Assembly: GCA_910576345.1 (NCBI GenBank)
Contig: CAJTIT010000015.1
Span: forward strand, 1-64,000
DNA: 64,000 nucleotides
From: Erysipelotrichales bacterium
Lineage (GTDB): Bacteria > Bacillota_I > Bacilli_A > Erysipelotrichales > Erysipelotrichaceae
Direction of reading: 5' to 3'
Of this stretch, positions 34,374-43,236 are shown piece by piece. Each line of letters opens with the position of its first letter. The stretch's first letter is position 1. The notes beneath the pieces were generated by a model. The model was not told where the DNA came from, did no database searches, and saw nothing but the letters and a program-made list of their open reading frames with translations. The translations under genes and the position numbers were made by a program.

Positions 34374-34959
34374 ATGATTCCTTGAAAAACGGAAGATGTT
34401 TCAGCTGTTTTCTTAACGCTGTATAGAAGGTGGTTGCGAGTATAACGGAAGTAATCGCATTGATCGATGTTGTTACCGACGCCCATGCAGTCAAAATCTT
34501 TGCAGCTTCATAAGGTACGCCAAGAATGAAGTTCTTGTAGAAAAATCCTACCACCGGATCTGCAACAATATTGAAGACCATGCCAGCGATGGAAGCAATC
34601 AAAGCCCATTTGATCGTATAAGCCGTATCATCCGTATGATCTTTGATGTGTGCGTAGCGATGTGCCACGAATCCTACAATCAAGCCAATGCAGAATTTCA
34701 ACAAAATCGTTTTTGGTGCACTGCTTATATATACCGGATCCAAAAGATCCGCCAAGCCCATTCCAACTGCACCGGAAATGCCCCCGGGCACCCCCCCTAA
34801 AAGTAATGCGGACAAAACACAGAAGGTATTACCGAAGTGAATGGCAGTAGCGCCTCCGGGTGTTGGTATCGTTATTTTCAAATACATGAATCCTATGTAG
34901 CACAAAGCGCCCAATAAGGCGGTCGCACATAGTTTTGATATGGCATTTTTACTTTTCAT
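34372..34959 (-). CDS. ECF-type vitamin transporter S component
   Basis: This 195 aa membrane protein has about six hydrophobic segments. Features typical of energy-coupling-factor substrate-binding subunits include the early conserved MYLKITIPTPGGATAIHFGNT and GGVPGGISGAVGMGLADLLDP. It would work with the shared EcfA/A'/T module encoded elsewhere. The substrate is not readable from sequence. The divergent MocR-type regulator 128 bp away suggests a B6-related vitamer, since such regulators commonly control pyridoxine genes. The start follows GAGGAGCGA. Confidence 0.8.
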   Translation of the reverse strand: MKSKNAISKLCATALLGALCYIGFMYLKITIPTPGGATAIHFGNTFCVLSALLLGGVPGGISGAVGMGLADLLDPVYISSAPKTILLKFCIGLIVGFVAHRYAHIKDHTDDTAYTIKWALIASIAGMVFNIVADPVVGFFYKNFILGVPYEAAKILTAWASVTTSINAITSVILATTFYTALRKQLKHLPFFKES

Positions 34960-35087
34960 ATTGATTCGCTCCTCTTTTCTTGTGCATATTCTATCATGAA
35001 CTGACCATTTAAATAATGGACAAAAAAGAAAAATATTTAAGGTACAGTTTGAATGTGTTATACTTGTTTAAGTAAGGAGTGTTTCAT

Positions 35088-36458
35088 ATGAAAATCACCG
35101 CAATTTCTTTTCATCCGCAGTCAAAAGGCATATTATATCTTCAACTGTATGAAACCATTAAAACAGAGATTTTAAACGGACATATGAAACAAGGCGATCA
35201 GCTGCCTGGTATTCGTACATGCGCCAAAATGCTGAATATAAGCAAAACAACCGTAGAGAATGCATATCAACAGTTATTGATGGAAGGATATGTGATCAAT
35301 CAGCCGCAGGTGGGCTATTTCATTGATGCAGATGCTACACACATTACATTGCGCAAAGAAATGATGCAGAAAGAGCGTGTCATTCCTGAAACCACCCATC
35401 AAATTGATTTGCGTTCTTCTTCCATCGATGTCAAAGGATTCGATGTATCTGTTTGGTTTCATTATTTGAAACAGTTTTTGTATGAAGAAACAGCGATGAT
35501 GTCTTATGGCGATCCACAAGGCGAGTATGTTTTAAGGCGTGCTTTACAAAAATATGGCTATGCGATGCGCGGCGTACTTTGTCGAGAAGAACAAATCGTT
35601 ATTGGCGCAAATTTTCAATCGTTGTTGTATTTGATTTGTTCAATGTTTGAGAAACAGAAAACTGTAGGTATGGAATATGGCGGTTTTCCATTGGCGGAAC
35701 AAGTGTTTAAAGACTGTGGCTTTCAAATCGTATACTTGCGTCATAATGAAAACGGCATCCTTATGGATGATTTGAAGCGTCACGATATCGGAATATTGTA
35801 TATCAATTCTGCATCTTGCGGAACGAAGAAAAAAGCGTTGTCAGCACGTTTGCGCAAACAGATTTTGGATTATGCAAAAACAAAACAAATCTTAATTTTG
35901 GAAGATGATCATAATGGAGAATTGCGTTATCAGTCAAGACTGTCATTGGCAATGCAAGGATTTGATCATCAAGATACATTGATTTACATGCGTTCTTTTT
36001 CTAAACTGCTTTTGCCCAGTATTCGTATAAGTTATATGGTATTGACGCAACATTACACACAAATCTATCAGGCAAAAAAACATTGTTATCATCCAAGCGC
36101 ATCCAAAATGGAACAGCTGGCTTTTGCGCATTATTTAATGGATGCGCATATGGAAAAACAAATTCGCAGATTGAAACGGCGATATGAGCAAAAAAGTACG
36201 CTGATGATGCAATGTATTGAAAAAGAAATGCCTCATAAAAAATATTTGTTAGACGAGAGTGCCTTGCAGATTTTGTTGGAAGTTGATCAAAAGTACTTGG
36301 ATTCCTACATCGCTGCGGCAGAAAAAAAAGATATTTTGATTCAGAAACATCCATTAGGAATGTTGGCGCTTTCTTTTGCGGCAGCCAGTGAGGATGAAAT
36401 TCATGAAGCGATACATCAGTTGACAGAAATTATGCACTGTGTGGAAATGAATTCATAA
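35088..36458 (+). CDS. MocR/PdxR-type transcription regulator (GntR HTH fused to aminotransferase fold)
   Basis: This protein of about 456 aa has a GntR-type winged helix at residues 1-75 (LYETIKTEILNGHMKQGDQLPGIRTCAKMLNISKTTVENAYQQL) and an aminotransferase-like fold afterwards. A PLP-binding Lys is retained in MRSFSKLLLPSIRISYMVL. Such proteins bind PLP and control B6 or related genes. ATG 35088 is preferred because AAGGAG (35074-35079) is correctly spaced; the in-frame GTG 35079 overlaps it. It is divergent from the S-component gene and probably shares its operator region (34960-35087). Confidence 0.88.
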   Translation: MKITAISFHPQSKGILYLQLYETIKTEILNGHMKQGDQLPGIRTCAKMLNISKTTVENAYQQLLMEGYVINQPQVGYFIDADATHITLRKEMMQKERVIPETTHQIDLRSSSIDVKGFDVSVWFHYLKQFLYEETAMMSYGDPQGEYVLRRALQKYGYAMRGVLCREEQIVIGANFQSLLYLICSMFEKQKTVGMEYGGFPLAEQVFKDCGFQIVYLRHNENGILMDDLKRHDIGILYINSASCGTKKKALSARLRKQILDYAKTKQILILEDDHNGELRYQSRLSLAMQGFDHQDTLIYMRSFSKLLLPSIRISYMVLTQHYTQIYQAKKHCYHPSASKMEQLAFAHYLMDAHMEKQIRRLKRRYEQKSTLMMQCIEKEMPHKKYLLDESALQILLEVDQKYLDSYIAAAEKKDILIQKHPLGMLALSFAAASEDEIHEAIHQLTEIMHCVEMNS

Positions 36459-36588
36459 CGCAATTCAAAACACACCGTATTCCAAATGAAGTAAGAATTC
36501 ATAAAAATCGCTTATGCATCCATTTGATTTTTTTTTGAAAATTTATTATGATATAAATACCATATAAGAATGAAACAGAGGTGATTAT

Positions 36589-37122
36589 ATGGAGTCTGAC
36601 AAACGAAGAAATGCCGTGAAAGATGCGATTGAACAAACCACAAAACCAATTTCTGCCAGTGCATTAGCGAAACAGTTTTCTGTTTCCAGACAAATCATAG
36701 TGGGAGATGTGGCATTGTTAAGAGCGCAAGGCTGTGCAATTATCGCAACGCCAAGAGGATACGTAATGGAATCGAAGGAATCTGGCGAGGGTGTGACCAA
36801 AACAATCGTAGTTACACATCGTCCGGAAGATCTACAAGATGAAATTTATACCATTATTGATTTAGGCGGTGCCATGATCGATGTAATTGTAGAACATCCT
36901 TTATATGGTCAATTATCCGGAAAGCTGCATATTTTTTCACGTTATGACGCTGATCGTTTTTTTGAAAAATTAAAAAAGGCGTGTGCACGTCCGCTTGCCG
37001 AACTCACACAAGGTATGCATTTACATACAATTCGCTGTAGAAACGAAGAAACATTGGAACGTATTTTACATGCATTATCTGAAAAAGGATTTTTGTATGA
37101 AAAAGAATCATCATCCGATTAA
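36589..37122 (+). CDS. niaR: NiaR niacin-responsive transcription repressor
   Basis: This 177 aa protein has an N-terminal HTH (SASALAKQFSVSRQIIVGDVALLRAQGCAIIATPRGY) and a C-terminal 3H domain with conserved His residues (VVTHRPED, VEHPLYG, LHIFSRYD, MHLHTIRC). NiaR represses NAD synthesis and niacin uptake genes when nicotinate is plentiful. AGAGGTGAT precedes ATG 36589. The next gene is a probable niacin S component with its own promoter and palindromic operator, consistent with local control. Confidence 0.93.
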   Translation: MESDKRRNAVKDAIEQTTKPISASALAKQFSVSRQIIVGDVALLRAQGCAIIATPRGYVMESKESGEGVTKTIVVTHRPEDLQDEIYTIIDLGGAMIDVIVEHPLYGQLSGKLHIFSRYDADRFFEKLKKACARPLAELTQGMHLHTIRCRNEETLERILHALSEKGFLYEKESSSD

Positions 37123-37130
37123 CATAACGC

Positions 37131-37154
37131 ATCCTCTTTTTTAGAGGATTTTTT
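37131..37154 (+). terminator. Terminator of niaR
   Basis: ATCCTC, short T-rich loop, GAGGAT, then a T run; it immediately precedes the next promoter. Confidence 0.75.
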
Positions 37155-37155
37155 C

Positions 37156-37206
37156 TTGACATTTTTTGCAATCGCCCCTATAATGGTCACAACACGTGTC
37201 AAGACA
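37156..37206 (+). promoter_or_regulatory. Promoter and probable NiaR operator of the niacin transporter gene
   Basis: TTGACA (37156-37161), 17 bp, TATAAT (37179-37184) is a near-consensus promoter. Just downstream, where the transcript starts, lie overlapping palindromes ACACGTGT (37192-37199) and TGTC-AA-GACA (37197-37206). That position suits a repressor, and NiaR is encoded next door. Confidence 0.7.
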
Positions 37207-37235
37207 TATGTTAAGTGAGAAAAGAGGAAATCAAA

Positions 37236-37808
37236 ATGCATACAAGTAAAAAAATACATACCATGGTTTTATCAGCGCTCTTGATCGCTGTTGGGATCGT
37301 CATTCCAATGTTTATGCCATTAAAACTTGTGATTGAACCCGCCAGTTTTACATTGGCAAGTCATGTGCCGATTATTGTGTCCATGTTTGTTTCACCCATT
37401 GTGGCGATTACCGTATCCATTGGCACAACGATTGGATTTTTGATGGGAGGATTTCCTATCTCCGTCGTACTGCGTGCATTTTCCCATGTCGTATGGGCCG
37501 GACTAGGCGCTTGGTATTTGAAACAGCATCCGCGAACATTCAAGAATTGGAAAACAACTTTCGTATTTATTTTGGCGATTGGTTTATTACATGCCATATG
37601 TGAAGTTTTGATCATCACGCCGTTGTATATAAGTGATGCACTTCCGTATGCCAATTATGCAAAAGGATTTCTGTATTCTATTTTCACATTGGTCGGTATT
37701 GGCACGGTTGTCCATTCTAGCATAGACTTTGTATTATCGATCATCGTATGGAAAGTACTTGTGAAATCAGGCAGTGTCGTATCCATTTCCAGTGTTCAAG
37801 AAATTTAA
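37236..37808 (+). CDS. ECF transporter S component, probably niacin (NiaX-like)
   Basis: This membrane protein of about 190 aa has several hydrophobic helices (VLSALLIAVGIVIPMFMPL, VGIGTVVHSSIDFVLSIIVW) and the size and layout of an ECF substrate-binding subunit. It would need the shared ECF ATPase/T module. The niacin assignment rests on position directly after niaR and on the operator-like palindrome at its promoter. AGAGGAAA precedes ATG 37236. Confidence 0.8.
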   Translation: MHTSKKIHTMVLSALLIAVGIVIPMFMPLKLVIEPASFTLASHVPIIVSMFVSPIVAITVSIGTTIGFLMGGFPISVVLRAFSHVVWAGLGAWYLKQHPRTFKNWKTTFVFILAIGLLHAICEVLIITPLYISDALPYANYAKGFLYSIFTLVGIGTVVHSSIDFVLSIIVWKVLVKSGSVVSISSVQEI

Positions 37809-37836
37809 TCGAATCAAAAGATGAAATAAACACGAA

Positions 37837-37873
37837 AAGAGAGCCATTTTGTTTTTAACGGCTTCTTTTTTTT
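37837..37873 (+). terminator. Terminator after the niacin transporter gene
   Basis: AAGAGAGCC pairs with GGCTTCTT (one bulged base) across a 14-nt loop, then a T run. Confidence 0.7.
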
Positions 37874-37947
37874 GATGTATCATGATTTTGAGGATTTTAG
37901 AAGTAAATCTGTCTATAAATAGTAGAAAACGTAATAGCTTTTCCAAT

Positions 37948-39447
37948 TTATTTTATAATATGTGGATCAATCGAATTTAAAACATCCGTATCTGTGGACA
38001 GTGCTGTGTTCGCAGGACCTTTGATTGGTTCACCAAAACAAGTGAATCGGGAACCATGACAAGGGCAATCCCATGTGTTTTCTACCTCATTAAACTGCAA
38101 AGTACAACCCATATGCGGACATGTCAAATCGACAATGTACTCTTGGCCATCTTCATCTCGATAATAACCGTATTTATGATGATGCATCGTAAATACACGA
38201 ACATTGGAAGATGATAGATCCTGCAACGTTTTTACTTTGCTCATCAATAGTTTTTTCACGGTTTCTAAATTGATTTTAATGCTTTTTGTAGTAAACAGGG
38301 AAGACATACGATCACATGCAAATAATTCATGATGTTTCATTGGTTCTTTTAAGATCATGGAACAAATCAGTTTTCCGGCAATATTCGCAAATGTATTGCC
38401 CCATTTTCCAAAGCCATATGCTACATACAGATGATTTTCTTTTTTTGAAATCGGTCCGATGAATGGCAGATGGTCATGAGAAATCCAGTCTTGACTGCTC
38501 CATTCATAAGGAATATCGGAAACCGTAAAGCGTTTTTTCAAATCATTCAACCATTGATTTTCGTCTTTTGGATTCATTTCAGCACAAGGATGTGCATATC
38601 CGCCGCATAATAATGCATGATCGTCGATTTTGCGGTATGATGTAAGCGGATCATCGATATTGATATACATTGCATTACTTTCAAACATTGTATTGATCAT
38701 TGCCAAATGCGAAACTTCCGGATATGTTTTCGCAAAAAACAAACCCATATGATCAAATATCGGCGCTTGCGTTGCCAATACGACATGTTGCGCGAAAACA
38801 CAATGATCGCCAACATGAAGTTCATATCCGTTTTCTTTGTGATCGAGAGAAGTAACGGGACTATGTTCATAAACATCGATTCCTTTTTCCGTTAGTACAT
38901 CTGCCAATCCCAAAACGTAACGGTAAGGATCGTATTTTGCCTGATGCTTCATTTCTAATCCTGCTTCCATTTTCACAAAAGATTCACTTTTTTCAAGATA
39001 ATGCACCGGAATTTGGTGATCCAAGCAACATTGATATTCATCCTGTAACTGTGCGACATTTTCTTTTTCTGTAGTAAATGTGATGGCGGAACATCGCTCA
39101 AACCCACACGCGATCCCATGTTTTTCAATAATGCCTTCTACCGCATCAATGGCTTCTTTTTGCATCTGATAATATATGGAAGGCACATCGCCCCCATGGT
39201 GCTTTTCCAGTAATACATACTTTGCGCCATGTAAGGCAGTGAGTTTGCCTGTGTTTCTCCCACTTGCGCCAAAACCAATCGTATCCGCCTCCAAAACCAC
39301 GACATTGTTTGTGATCGAAGATAAATAATACGCTGTGGTTAGACCACATAACCCACCACCTACGATCGCGATATGCACATGTTGATCTGCTTGAAGCTTT
39401 GGATAGTGTTTTGCGGCTGTTTGCGCCAGCCAGTAAGATGTATTCAT
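37948..39447 (-). CDS. FAD-dependent oxidoreductase with C-terminal Rieske domain
   Basis: This 499 aa two-part redox protein has an N-terminal DAO-type flavoprotein domain (dinucleotide fold IVGGGLCGLTTAYYLSS, FGASGRNTGKL, and late GFGKWGNTFANIAGK). From about residue 420 a Rieske [2Fe-2S] domain follows, with ligand pairs CPHMGC and CPCHGS. The layout matches B. subtilis YhfW-type proteins. The substrate is unknown; an amine or amino acid is likely from the DAO fold. AGAGGTGAT precedes ATG 39447. It is a single-gene unit on this strand. Confidence 0.9.
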   Translation of the reverse strand: MNTSYWLAQTAAKHYPKLQADQHVHIAIVGGGLCGLTTAYYLSSITNNVVVLEADTIGFGASGRNTGKLTALHGAKYVLLEKHHGGDVPSIYYQMQKEAIDAVEGIIEKHGIACGFERCSAITFTTEKENVAQLQDEYQCCLDHQIPVHYLEKSESFVKMEAGLEMKHQAKYDPYRYVLGLADVLTEKGIDVYEHSPVTSLDHKENGYELHVGDHCVFAQHVVLATQAPIFDHMGLFFAKTYPEVSHLAMINTMFESNAMYINIDDPLTSYRKIDDHALLCGGYAHPCAEMNPKDENQWLNDLKKRFTVSDIPYEWSSQDWISHDHLPFIGPISKKENHLYVAYGFGKWGNTFANIAGKLICSMILKEPMKHHELFACDRMSSLFTTKSIKINLETVKKLLMSKVKTLQDLSSSNVRVFTMHHHKYGYYRDEDGQEYIVDLTCPHMGCTLQFNEVENTWDCPCHGSRFTCFGEPIKGPANTALSTDTDVLNSIDPHIIK

Positions 39448-39566
39448 AACATCACCTCTTATGATTTAGTATCTGCATCTTTTGATCATCCATACTCGAT
39501 AAAATGATAAAAGAACAATCGCTTCCATCTTAACATGCATATTGTAAAAGGAAAGGTGGAACGGTC

Positions 39567-39752
39567 ATGGACAAAAGCAATATGATTCATCTGTTGGTAT
39601 CGCTGATTTTGATTTTTTCTGGAATTGCGTTCTGGATTGTTATGTATATGGATCAGACAACGGATCAAAAACTTTATTTTATCATTGGAAGCTGTCTTAT
39701 TATGTATGGCATTTTTCGAATATTTTTCATTTCTCATTTTACAAAACCGTAA
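39567..39752 (+). CDS. Small two-span membrane protein (61 aa)
   Basis: GGAAAGGTGGAA stands before ATG 39567. The product has two hydrophobic helices (LLVSLILIFSGIAFWIVMY and LYFIIGSCLIMYGIFRIFF) linked by a short polar loop, and a basic C-terminus. No family is recognised. The flanks are divergent and intergenic, so it is probably transcribed alone. Confidence 0.6.
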   Translation: MDKSNMIHLLVSLILIFSGIAFWIVMYMDQTTDQKLYFIIGSCLIMYGIFRIFFISHFTKP

Positions 39753-39892
39753 ATATACAATAAAAAATGTAAGAAAAAACAAACAATTATAATGAATTAA
39801 ATAATTCCTACTCTAAAAGTGGAGCATTCTGTTTTAATGAAAATAACCGATAATATATACGCCAATCCCTTCTTATTGATAAAGGAGATAGT

Positions 39893-40105
39893 ATGATTAA
39901 ATATGATCGTTTATGGAATTTATTACATGCACGCGGAATGAGTAAAAATGCGTTTAGCACAAAATATAATATCAGCCGTTCACTGATGTCCAGATTGAAT
40001 CAGAATTGTTCAGTGAATACCAATACACTGGATCGGATTTGCAACATATTGGAATGCAGAATTGAAGATATAATGGAACATATTCCTGATAACAATCGAT
40101 TTTAA
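39893..40105 (+). CDS. Small XRE/Cro-type HTH regulator
   Basis: This 70 aa protein is essentially one helix-turn-helix domain: LWNLLHARGMSKNAFSTKYNISRSLMSRLNQNCSVNTNTLDRICNILEC. The pattern is that of single-domain Cro/C1 or YozG-like regulators. AAAGGAGAT precedes ATG 39893. No toxin or phage gene adjoins it, and the target is unknown. A hairpin (40144-40160) follows. Confidence 0.82.
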   Translation: MIKYDRLWNLLHARGMSKNAFSTKYNISRSLMSRLNQNCSVNTNTLDRICNILECRIEDIMEHIPDNNRF

Positions 40106-40143
40106 ACAGTGTATTCATAAATAAACTAGCCAATATCACAAGT

Positions 40144-40166
40144 AATCTAGTATCTAGATTGCTTTT
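40144..40166 (+). terminator. Hairpin after the HTH gene
   Basis: AATCTAG, loop TAT, CTAGATT, then GCTTTTC. The T run is short, so termination may be partial. Confidence 0.5.
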
Positions 40167-40230
40167 CATTATGGCTTTTAAAGACATAAAAGTATTTGTT
40201 TCAGCGTATTCATGTAGCGAGGTGAACGAC

Positions 40231-41538
40231 ATGAGCAAGCGATGCAAATGGACGGTATATGGGATCATTGGCGCAATCATGATGCTTCTTGCGCTTGGAA
40301 TCATCAAACTGCTGTTTTTCAGCGGATTGTTTTGGCCGCTGCTGGAATTAAAAGGAGATCAAACCATAGAAATGGAAGTCAATACAATTTTTAAAGATCC
40401 TGGCGCAACCGCACGTTTTCGTTTTTCTGATTACAGTGATGAAATCAGCGTCAATAGTTCTTTGAATACTTCCAAACTTGGTGAATATACCATTCGATAT
40501 ACATTAAAAAAATATGATAAAGAAATCTCAAGAAACGTTAAGGTAGTCGATACCAGTGCACCATCCATACAGTTGAAACAGGGTTCAACAATGCGTGTGT
40601 TTGAAAATGGCACTTTTACGGACCCTGGATACAGCGCTATGGATAATTATGACGGTGATGTCAGCCAACAAGTCAAAGTGGACGCATCCGATCTCAATAT
40701 GAAACAACAAGGCAAATATGAAATCATCTACACTGTAAATGATTCCAGCGGCAATCGGGCGGAAGTAAAACGCATTGTGGAAGTCTGTCAGGATCCCACA
40801 ACGATGAAGGTGCATTATCAACATGATTCCTATGATAATACGGCAGAAGAATGGTGGTTTCGAAAAAGTGAGAATCATGAGCGTACAACGGCCGCACGAG
40901 ATGCAAAAATGCTGGAAACCTATGATGCTTACTATTTGGGTCCGGATGAAAAAACAATCTATTTGACATTTGATGAAGGCGGAAACAATATTACCTATAT
41001 TAAGGAGATTGTTGGCGTTTTAAATGACAATGATGTGAAGGCAACTTTTTTTCTCACAAGAAATTATATCAAAGACAATCCGGAATTTATCAATGAATTG
41101 GTTGCGGATGGACACTTGGTAGCCAATCACTCGTGGCATCATTATGATATGCCGACGCTTGCCAATGCCAATGACATTGATAAGTTCGTATCGGAAATTA
41201 CAGAAACGGAAAAAACTTATATGGAAGTCGTTGGAGAACCGATGAAGAAAGTTTTTCGCTTTCCCAAAGGCGGAATGAGTGAGCGAGCATTGAAAATCAC
41301 ACAAGATTTGGGTTACTCCAATTATTTTTGGAGCCATGCGTATTATGATTATGCGGAAGATGTCAGTGGTGAAGAAGCGCTGAAAACGCTGGTGGATCAT
41401 TATCATAACGGCGCTATTTATCTGTTGCATCCATCCAACAAAGGAAATTATCTGGCAATGGATCCATTTATCAAATATATGAAAAAACAAGGATACTCTT
41501 TCGCGACTGTCGATACGATTTCAAAAGACCAAAAATAA
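40231..41538 (+). CDS. Membrane-anchored polysaccharide deacetylase (PdaA-like) with Ig-like domains
   Basis: This 435 aa protein has an N-terminal anchor (GIIGAIMMLLALGIIKLLFF) and two Ig-like modules of the DUF5011 kind (about residues 45-190, with DPGATARF and DPGYSAMDNYDG). A CE4 deacetylase domain follows (about 240-435), with motifs TFDEGG, NHSWHH and RFPKGG plus late AIYLLHPSN. The TFDEGG and overall pattern are closest to PdaA, which deacetylates MurNAc in spore cortex or cell-wall peptidoglycan. GAGGTGA precedes ATG 40231. An earlier in-frame ATG (40171) lacks a good site. Confidence 0.88.
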   Translation: MSKRCKWTVYGIIGAIMMLLALGIIKLLFFSGLFWPLLELKGDQTIEMEVNTIFKDPGATARFRFSDYSDEISVNSSLNTSKLGEYTIRYTLKKYDKEISRNVKVVDTSAPSIQLKQGSTMRVFENGTFTDPGYSAMDNYDGDVSQQVKVDASDLNMKQQGKYEIIYTVNDSSGNRAEVKRIVEVCQDPTTMKVHYQHDSYDNTAEEWWFRKSENHERTTAARDAKMLETYDAYYLGPDEKTIYLTFDEGGNNITYIKEIVGVLNDNDVKATFFLTRNYIKDNPEFINELVADGHLVANHSWHHYDMPTLANANDIDKFVSEITETEKTYMEVVGEPMKKVFRFPKGGMSERALKITQDLGYSNYFWSHAYYDYAEDVSGEEALKTLVDHYHNGAIYLLHPSNKGNYLAMDPFIKYMKKQGYSFATVDTISKDQK

Positions 41539-41661
41539 AAAAAATTACCTTTTTTCTTCATTTCAATTACAAAGTAGGCAGAAAACTTGAACTTTTTGTC
41601 GAAAAAAAGGGTCTATTATATATACAGAGAAGATGACTAGGTGAAGAAAGAGGGTTGGACA

Positions 41662-42300
41662 ATGAGGCAAAGATTAGGCTATTATCGCATAGGAGAATTT
41701 GCAAAATTGATTGGGAAGAGCACACAGACACTGCGTAATTGGGATCGAAGCGGTGTTTTAAAACCAGAGCGTGTGGAAAGAGGCAGAAAATATTATTCTA
41801 CAGCACAACTGGATGAGTTTTTGGCTAAAAAACCAAAACTGGCGGTTGGTTATTGTCGTGTCAACGGACATCATCAAAAAGCAGAAATGGAACGGCAAGT
41901 TGAAAAAATAAAAGCGTATATGATTCAGCATCGCTGTGAAAATCATGAGATTTATACCGATTACAGTTCCGGTTTGAGATGTAACAGAAACGGTTTCAAA
42001 GAATTGATATATAAATTATTGCAAGGAGAAATCAAGCGTATAGTGGTTTGTAAACATGACACAATGATGCGTTATGGCGTAGATCTTGTTTATACGATTT
42101 GTCAAATCAAACGCTGTGACCTTGTTATTTTGGAAGAAGAATTTAATTTTGACGATTATTGCAGTGATTTGGCACATATTCTTCATGAATTTGACGATAC
42201 GATTCCGGCAAAGCGAATCAATGAAGCCAAAAATAAGGTCATCGATTTTATTGGTAAGATTCCTGTGCCAAAAAAGCCGCGCAGAAGACGTCGTTATTGA
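41662..42300 (+). CDS. IS607-type serine recombinase homologue lacking the catalytic serine
   Basis: This protein of about 212 aa has a MerR-like HTH (YRIGEFAKLIGKSTQTLRNWDRSGVLKPERV) then a resolvase-fold domain, the layout of IS607 TnpA. The catalytic motif normally reads YxRVSS; here it is YCRVNGHHQK, so the nucleophilic Ser is Asn. The later DRLxRFG motif reads HDTMMRYG, losing one of two key Arg. The C-terminus is Arg-rich (KPRRRRRY). No TnpB/IscB gene or element end is visible. It is probably a DNA-binding derivative that cannot recombine. GAGG before ATG 41662 is used in preference to GTG 41641. Confidence 0.8.
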   Translation: MRQRLGYYRIGEFAKLIGKSTQTLRNWDRSGVLKPERVERGRKYYSTAQLDEFLAKKPKLAVGYCRVNGHHQKAEMERQVEKIKAYMIQHRCENHEIYTDYSSGLRCNRNGFKELIYKLLQGEIKRIVVCKHDTMMRYGVDLVYTICQIKRCDLVILEEEFNFDDYCSDLAHILHEFDDTIPAKRINEAKNKVIDFIGKIPVPKKPRRRRRY

Positions 42301-42310
42301 TGGACAAGGA

Positions 42311-42334
42311 AAGGAGCAGAAATGCTCTTTTTTT
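42311..42334 (+). terminator. Terminator of the recombinase-like gene
   Basis: GAGCA, loop GAAA, TGCTC, then seven T, shortly after the stop codon. Confidence 0.75.
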
Positions 42335-42477
42335 ATACTCTCTTGGTGTATGATCAAGTGGGGTATAAGGCGGGGAATACATTTGATTGTTCATGTGTGA
42401 TATCAGATGTGCTAAAATATGATCAACATTTTATCGACAAGCAGCGTTTGTTGATACGTTTTTTAATGCTTTATTGA
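42322..42477 (+). CDS. Possible 51-aa small protein, doubtful
   Basis: AAAGGAG lies 6 nt before ATG 42322 and the frame stays open to TGA 42477. However, the start codon is inside the terminator hairpin above, and the peptide (MLFFYTLLVYDQVGYKAG...) matches nothing I know. The remaining gap to 42573 holds promoter-like TATAAT (about 42525). Confidence 0.2.
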   Translation: MLFFYTLLVYDQVGYKAGNTFDCSCVISDVLKYDQHFIDKQRLLIRFLMLY

Positions 42478-42573
42478 TCATGTAAAAGTTAGGATGTGCC
42501 TAGATAGTTTTCAATGGCTATGTTATAATACTTCTAAAGTAACACCAATATTTAAATAAGGCAAGGTGAGTGT

Positions 42574-43236
42574 ATGGCACTTGAAAACCTATATCAATGC
42601 ACTTGGGAAGAATGTAAAGATCTTCCCAATCAAATGGCGGATATCTTTTTTCATGACGTGCTGTTTGAGACAATGTTTCCAAAAGAAGCAACCAGAAAAA
42701 CATGTTTACGGCTGTTTTTCGATGAGTATTTGAAAGCATTCGGACCTGATTCCATGATTTTGGCAGACAGCGCCCATCGCAATGCTTATATGGTGATTTA
42801 TGACAAACGCAGTACGCATAAGCCTTCCTATTTCAAACGTATGTGCAAAATGAATGCCAGATTACTTCATTTGATACCGAAAATGGGAATACGTAATTTT
42901 CTGCATCTGTTAAAAAACTGGGATTTGTTATCTCATCATTGGGTCAAAGCGTTTGAACGTGATCCGTATCTGCATTTGGATTTCATTTTTACAAGTGATC
43001 AAATGCGTCATCAAGGCATTGCCAGACAAATGGTGCGTGAACTTGTAGATGAAGGGGATATTATGGATATGGATGTTAGCGTGCATACATTTCAGAAACA
43101 GCGTGCAGGCTGGTATGAGCAACTAGGTTTCGTGCTTATGAATACGATCGTTGACGAAGAAAGCGGTTTAAGTCAATATTGCTTGATCGCCCGACATGAA
43201 AAGGAGCGAACATCATGGATACAAAGCATCGAGTAA
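42574..43236 (+). CDS. GNAT-family acetyltransferase
   Basis: This 220 aa protein has an acetyl-CoA-binding loop visible in FIFTSDQMRHQGIARQMVRELV and a late WYEQLGFVLMN. Together these mark the GNAT fold in the second half. The first half is helical and basic (RMCKMNARLLHLIPKMGIRNFLHLL), as in GNATs related to small-molecule or antibiotic acetylation. The substrate is unknown. AAGGTGAG precedes ATG 42574. It overlaps the next gene by 22 bp. Confidence 0.8.
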   Translation: MALENLYQCTWEECKDLPNQMADIFFHDVLFETMFPKEATRKTCLRLFFDEYLKAFGPDSMILADSAHRNAYMVIYDKRSTHKPSYFKRMCKMNARLLHLIPKMGIRNFLHLLKNWDLLSHHWVKAFERDPYLHLDFIFTSDQMRHQGIARQMVRELVDEGDIMDMDVSVHTFQKQRAGWYEQLGFVLMNTIVDEESGLSQYCLIARHEKERTSWIQSIE

